Assembly (NCBI GenBank): GCA_013397935.1
Contig: VZRN01001305.1
Location: 1,655,097-1,719,096 of the forward strand
DNA from: Dasyornis broadbenti
Taxonomy: Eukaryota > Chordata > Aves > Passeriformes > Dasyornithidae
Reading direction: 5' to 3'
Length of the DNA: 64,000 nucleotides
The notes beneath the pieces were generated by a model, which was given only the letters and a program-made list of their open reading frames with translations, ran no database searches and was not told the origin of the DNA. This document shows, piece after piece, positions 58,736 to 64,000 of this stretch. The translations under genes were made by a program, and so were the position numbers. Every line of letters begins with the position of its first letter. Within the stretch, counting starts at the first letter, position 1.

Positions 58736-61700
58736 GAGATGTATCCACATGTCCTTCTCAAGTTTGTATATTCAATAAAGTTATTTTTAGAGTGGTCCTC
58801 TTTTCAAGCATTTGTTAATTTTAAAGCTTTTTCAGTGAAGTGTACTTAGACGCACTAATGTTGCAGTATTTTCTATCCTTTTAATTCCTTGGGCATGAGT
58901 CTTTCCAACGCTGTCATGATGCTCACTCTCATTCTCTTAATTTGTAGTTGAAAAGTTTGCTAAAAGTGCTGTTTATTTCTATAACTAACAATGGAGTTCA
59001 CCATTTCACTTGTGGTTTAGTGAGAGTTTTTTTAAAAAAGGAGGTTGTATAAATGTAACTCTATTTAAAAAAGAAAAGCAAATGCACCAATATGTTGTAA
59101 TGAGAGCTATTAAAATAATTAGCCCCTATCCTAGGATGATTGCAAAAGGAAATAAGTAAAGAGAATGAAACATATAACAACTGGATTATAAAATGAACAA
59201 CCAACATAAAAATTAAATGAGTCAAAAGTTTAAACCAGAATGTGACTGAGTTGCAGGGTAATGTTGGAGGAGAAAATGTAATTGTGCTTATTCCATGGCA
59301 GTTTACTTGAACTAAATGTCCCTGAAAAATGTCTGAGACGTCTGAGTAGAGGTTGTACTTTTCAAAAATGTACCGCCGTATTTGATTTCAGGACAGTCAG
59401 TGGGTCAAACTTTGCCTAAGGCAATCACAGCAGCTTTAACAATCAAGTGCTTAGGGGAATGGGATAAAATGTCTGCATTCTGACTTTGATTTGATCTCAC
59501 TCCTTATTTTATTATTGCCTGCTGTATGGGTCTGTGTTCGTTCGTTTGTGTCCAGTGCTGCCTTACACTGAGAGAAGAAAGATGGGTAATGCAGACTTGC
59601 CCCCAGTGCCTGCAGTTCCTTCAGCCTCATAGGTCTTGCCAACCACCATCTCACTCTGGTCTTTCCAGTGAGCCTTCTTTTTGTTGCATGCTTCTCCTTG
59701 TATAATTGTCATACTCTTGCCTTAAAACAGTATCAAACAAGAAAGATGCTGTTCTGTTGATGCTGATGGCTCAGTATTGGCAGTGTCAGAGATGTCAGGT
59801 TCTGGTAGTGGGTTGTCTGATAACTGTCATAGGCTTCAATATGAGTACTGCGATGTGGAACTCTAATAATGGTTTACACGTGCTCAGAAAATATCCCTTA
59901 CATTGCTGTGTGAAGTTGCAAAGCATTACTGATCAGATGGATATCTTGTATTTTTAAACATTAGCTATTTCAATATAAATATTATTGCTATTTATTATGT
60001 CCTAGAAAACAATTACTTTAGAAATTACCACAAATCTTATTTCATCTGAGGCTGCAGAAGCCTCTGTTCAAAGGCCATCTTTGTACTGTCAGCCTGTAAA
60101 AGGGACTGAGGTGTGCTTGGTCTGTCATCAGTTCGTCAAAGCAAGCTACACCAATCCATGGCCCAGAATGTCCATCTGTAATCACATCTCCCAAAATCCC
60201 CTATAGTTTGGACAGTATTGTGTTCAGTATATAGCAATAGAATTAAAATAGTCTATTGAGAAAACTCTCTATATGTATATTTCCCAGAAAGATTCTAGGA
60301 AAAAAGGATCAGACTGAAAGATATTACAAGAATCACAAATAAAAATTCCTAGAGAGCTGAGACCCAAACCTAAAAGGAGATTTGTACAGGCTCTTACTTA
60401 GCCCAGATTTTTAAAGGAAAAGAATGCTCATGCTAATTTTAGGGAAGACATGCTATTGAGAACAAGGTTTTCTGTGACTTAAAACCATCTAACACCACCA
60501 CATGCTATAAATAATGGTTCTTATGTATTTTATTCCTGAAGACAGAAAGATTATATTAATGCAACAATACTTAAAGCTGTGTAAACTTGTCCTGTTTATT
60601 CAGGGCTGTCTTTGAAGTTTTAGAAAGCACTTGAGGTGCTTCAATAAATTTTTTGTCTTGTTTAGGGAAGCAAACCAGCTGCGTGCAGCAGGCTTATTCA
60701 GAACTAAACCTTGTTTGAGTCAAATGGAGGCTACAAAACGGAACATGCTGGACAAGTTACAGCAGGGTTAAGGCCTGTTCTTTCAGCTGTTCCAGGGTGT
60801 GGTGTCTGGGGAGGGGGAAGTGTCTATGTACATGCTTACAGAGACTGGATTAAGTATCCCTAGAGCGTAGGAGGCTGGCAGTCATCCTGTATCTACTTGT
60901 CTATGCTCCCGGGGAGATCTGCTTCTGCGGATGCTCTATTTAGCAAGGTATATCAGACACCAGAGGCACAGGAAACGAGTGCCCAGCAGTGGGCTGTTGT
61001 TGAGTTGGGTTGCAAATAGTGGGCTGTGAATTAGTCCAAAGATTTTCGAGTGTCACAAAAGGCAAATACTCATTGGTTTTCAGGGTTTGTTTCCCAGAAA
61101 GCCAGATAATCTTATTTGGACCATTATGCGTGAGATAAAATAAGTAGCCTTATTTCATTTAAATTGACATGTTTCTTTCAAAGTGCTGTACTTTCCCTGT
61201 TATTTACATTCAGCCTAATCCTGTGGCAAAATCAGCTCTAGGGGAGGTAGCTGCAACCACACTGACATTTACATTTCATTTGTTTATTCTGGATCTGGGT
61301 TTATGTCTATGCACTTTACCAGTGGCTGCAGAAGATGAGAATAGCTTTAGGAAAGAGTCTGCACGTTGATGAAAGAGTGGGTTATGTGCTTTTCATAACT
61401 GTATTCCTGACTCATTATTCACAGCACAAAGAATTCTCTTGTGGCATTCCACTTCTTATGTGGTTAGTGTACCACTCCCACCTTCCAAAAGTCTCAGCCA
61501 CTCAAAGGCATAATTTTCTAAAGTATAGGCTGTAAAATTAAAGGTTACATTTCAGTTTCACAAGTGAAACAAGTTACCTGGCAGTTTTAGGAGAATGTAC
61601 ATTTGCGTAATAGTTCAGAAATTAGACACAGAAAAACCCACCTTAAAACCACCTAACAATAAAATTCACTTTTAAACCCACTTAACAATAGAGAATACAG

Positions 61701-62349
61701 AAGCTGATACTCTAATCTGTAATTCCATTTACTGTCCTGCAGTGCTTTTTTTACTGTATATAAGATCAACTGGCATCCTAAATGGGCTACCCAGGCAGGG
61801 GAGTAATAGCCTGAAGTAAATATAATTAGGCCTGTTAAAACTTTGGTTTTCTTGGCCTTGCATTTTACACTTCTGTCAGTGAATGTTTGATTTGTGAGTA
61901 GCCAGGGAGTGCTAAACCAAAACCTTTCATTTGTCAAAATTATTTTTTCATGCAGTCCTCTATAGAATGTTTATTTTTCCTGTTACCTTGTAAGTTGGAT
62001 GTTTTGCAGTTTTGATTTTCACATTCCCATGAGTTAGGGAAATAGCTTTATCCTCATTTTATGGTTGGATTTTCTGAAGGTTCAAGATGCTAAGCACAGT
62101 CACCTTCTAGGGTAGCCAGCTTTCAGCCTTCAGTAAATTGTACTGGAAAAAAACTGGAGGCTCAAGGAACTTCCCCAGAGAGTTAGTTCTTTGTTGCTGG
62201 TACAAGGAGAGCTCTGTATTACTCATTTTTCAGTAACATATATACAGTGGATGTGTGAAGGTATCGTACATCAGGATGGGACCCTTAATTTGGGGCTGGT
62301 CGAATGTTCTGGTGACACAGCTGTGGTGCCTACAGCACCTCTGCAGAGC
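58736..62349. other. Non-coding sequence, no gene seen
   Basis: Begins with diverged sequence that may be the older flank of arm B, including an AATAAA at 58775-58780. The rest is unique sequence with short frames. The 60.75-61.02 kb part is GC-richer with no recognisable content. Confidence 0.5.
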
Positions 62350-62354
62350 GCCTC
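62350..62354 (+). repeat. Target-site duplication GCCTC, left copy
   Basis: GCCTC directly precedes the TG of the LTR and recurs after its CA at 63073-63077. Confidence 0.85.
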
Positions 62355-63072
62355 TGTTGGAGGTTGGGAATTTTTTCCATCCTGTGGCTAGAGATACCTT
62401 AACGAGCCTTAACGACTGGGTACTTAAGAGATAACGACTGGGTACCTAAGGGACAAAGACTCACTTAAGAGACTAAAAACATAGCCAGGTGTGGCAAGAG
62501 AAGAAAAAGGTGGCTGGCCGTGGGCAGACACACACTTGTTCCTGGGACTTGGAGGAGACAGCTGCTGTTTCTTCTTCCCCTTCACTGCTGCCGCGGGAGC
62601 TCAGCACTGCCTGGTTTTTCTTCCTTGCTGGAGTCTCTGCCACCCTTTCGTTCACTGGCTCGAGTGGACAAGCTCTGCTGCCCAGTTTGCTGCCCTGAGA
62701 TTCCCTGCTGCAGCTCCGCTCGCCGTGCAGCCACCTCGCCCTCAGCTCCCTCCGCCATCACCGAGGAGCTGAGCTCGCGCCACAGCACCCCTGCCAGCCG
62801 TGACCGTAACCACACCAAAGGGGAGGGGCAGTGTCTGGCAGCCCAGAGAAAGCTGCCACCGGGTTTCTGTTCTGTTTATTTGTTATTGCCACTGTTATTG
62901 TTGCTTGTTTTCCTCGTTACAGATACGAGTAAAGAACTGTTATTCCTTTTCCCATATCTCTGCCTGAGAGCCTTTGATTTCGATCTTATAACAATTTGGA
63001 GGGAGGGGGGTCATATCCTCTAAGGCAGGTTTCCACCTTCTTTAGCAGACACCTGTCTTCCAAACCAATACA
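62355..63072 (+). mobile_element. Solo LTR of the same avian ERV family, 718 bp
   Basis: It starts TGTTGGAGG and ends ...CCAAACCAATACA, bounded by the 5-bp duplication GCCTC. It is about 94% identical by eye to the LTR at 17729-18455, with some 40 differences, many of them CpG transitions. AGTAAA lies at 62928-62933. The different, self-consistent target duplications show two independent insertions. The sequence between the two LTRs contains no retroviral genes, so they are not the ends of one provirus. The 167-codon frame at 62520-63023 and its antisense frames are non-coding LTR sequence. Confidence 0.88.
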
Positions 63073-63077
63073 GCCTC
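63073..63077 (+). repeat. Target-site duplication GCCTC, right copy
   Basis: Matches 62350-62354. Confidence 0.85.
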
Positions 63078-64000
63078 CCAAAGCACCCTGCTAGGGCAAA
63101 GCTCTTGCTGCAAGCAGCGTGGTGGAGGGGGCGGCCCTGACCACAGGGAAAGCTGGATGTCTCAGAAGCTACAAAACAGAGAGGGCTGATCTGATGACCT
63201 GTAAGAAAGGCTTAATCTGGTCCAAAGACGTGTATGATTTGTGGGATTTGTGAATGTCTGGATACTGTTAGGATTTTTTGAATGGTAGCCTACAAGGCTA
63301 CTTAACAGATTTCTTCAAAGTGATGTTTCGTGGATTCTGAAATTAGTCGTGTTTTGCTGCAGAGGTGAGGAGACCATATCAAGTGAGGAGTTTGATTGTC
63401 TGGAAAAGGGCAAGTACTGGTTTAAGTACTTTAAGGCCATTCACAGATCAAGATTATTCAAGTGGCTTGTTAACTGGACCATGTTGGATATAAAGTAGAA
63501 GTACACAGGATCAAAATATATAATCTGTACCTTGCTATCTGCCATGACCACCATTCTGTTTCCACTTTTATTACAAAATGAAAATGCCCCTGATGTTTTT
63601 TTCTCACAGCTGTGTTGTGGGCCTTCCCCTTGTGAACAAGCCTTGTGGTGACTGGGAGAACATGGACTCTTCTCGCCAGGAGATGGTAGCTGATCAAAGT
63701 GTTTGTGAGTAGACCAGAAGTCAGGTCCAGGTTTCAATGGCAGCATAACAAGACAGTGGTGCCAGAACTGCTGTGCTGGCATCCCTCTGGAGTGAAGAGA
63801 GCAGACCCTACCCAAGGACAGGCTGTTAGCAAGGGGCCAGGCACACGTGTGCTGTAGACCATATGTGGTCTACAGGCTGTGAGCTGAAGCTCAGGAGTCC
63901 CCCTGGCTGTTTGTGTGCTCTCAGAGAGTACTGTAAACCAACATTTGCTGAGAGTCTAAAGACGCCTGGCTAAAGTAGGCTGCAGGGAAACTGTGCTAAC
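63078..64000. other. Non-coding sequence to the window end
   Basis: Overlapping minus-strand frames of 75 and 124 codons lie at 63441-63815 without recognisable motifs. The first 80 bases after the LTR are GC-rich (AGGGGGCGGCCCTG). No gene supported. Confidence 0.5.

Noticed and set aside
62520..63023. 167-codon plus-strand frame
   Set aside because: It lies wholly inside the solo LTR; the equivalent LTR at 17.7-18.5 kb carries similar frames shifted by indels.
17724..63077. The two LTRs as 5' and 3' ends of one 45-kb provirus
   Set aside because: Each has its own matching 5-bp target duplication, and nothing between them resembles gag, pol or env, a primer-binding site or a polypurine tract next to the LTRs.
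1..64000. tRNA, rRNA, CRISPR or bacterial operon structure
   Set aside because: No B-box-type GGTTCGA site in a foldable context, no rRNA signature, no spaced repeats of CRISPR type, and no dense same-strand long frames; the repeats present are avian.

Overview
The window looks like AT-rich, gene-poor DNA from a bird nuclear genome. The evidence is several CR1-family LINE fragments, some carrying recognisable CR1 reverse-transcriptase text, and two avian-type solo LTRs of about 720 bp with TG...CA ends and 5-bp target duplications. Species and chromosome cannot be read from the sequence; I lean to a non-chicken bird from the LTR type, weakly. There is no bacterial or viral gene organisation, no CRISPR array, no rRNA, and no tRNA that I can see. 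Almost all open frames are short chance frames.

Region by region: (1) 1-11.6 kb is mostly unique sequence. On the minus strand it holds stretches that look like internal protein-coding exons: a good acceptor, an open frame and a strong donor. The four larger ones are 11448-11615, 10968-11196, 6738-6856 and 1243-1438. The first three join in phase without a stop; the fourth needs an extra small exon, and an 11-nt candidate at 5750-5760 has the right phase. I do not recognise the product, so this is a candidate gene only. A plus-strand terminal-exon-like frame lies at 3001-3158. Two oppositely oriented CR1 pieces (4766-4895 and 5043-5410) and a MIR-like relic (about 6019-6145) lie in the same stretch. 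(2) 11.6-24.4 kb is non-coding apart from a 29-bp near-palindrome at 16946-16974, a solo LTR at 17729-18455 flanked by GGAAC, and a CR1 3' end at 22672-22812. (3) 24400-25502 is one arm of a 1,103-bp inverted repeat whose partner is at 57633-58735; the arms are about 99.5% identical with no indels, and both lie across old CR1 copies that diverge sharply outside the arms. (4) 25.7-57 kb is long non-coding sequence with a 745-bp CR1 fragment (33459-34203), simple repeats, a diverged local direct repeat (45811-45887 and 46249-46319), a 3-N gap inside poly-T (50267-50269), and weak splice-bounded exon candidates. (5) 57.0-64 kb holds the long CR1 copy with the second arm, then a second solo LTR (62355-63072) flanked by GCCTC.

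No gene set working together can be described with confidence. The most interesting structures are the nearly identical inverted arms embedded in old, otherwise diverged repeats (probable gene conversion or a recent copying event) and the phase-compatible exon chain on the minus strand at the left end. All comparisons were made by eye; percentages and approximate repeat edges should be read that way.
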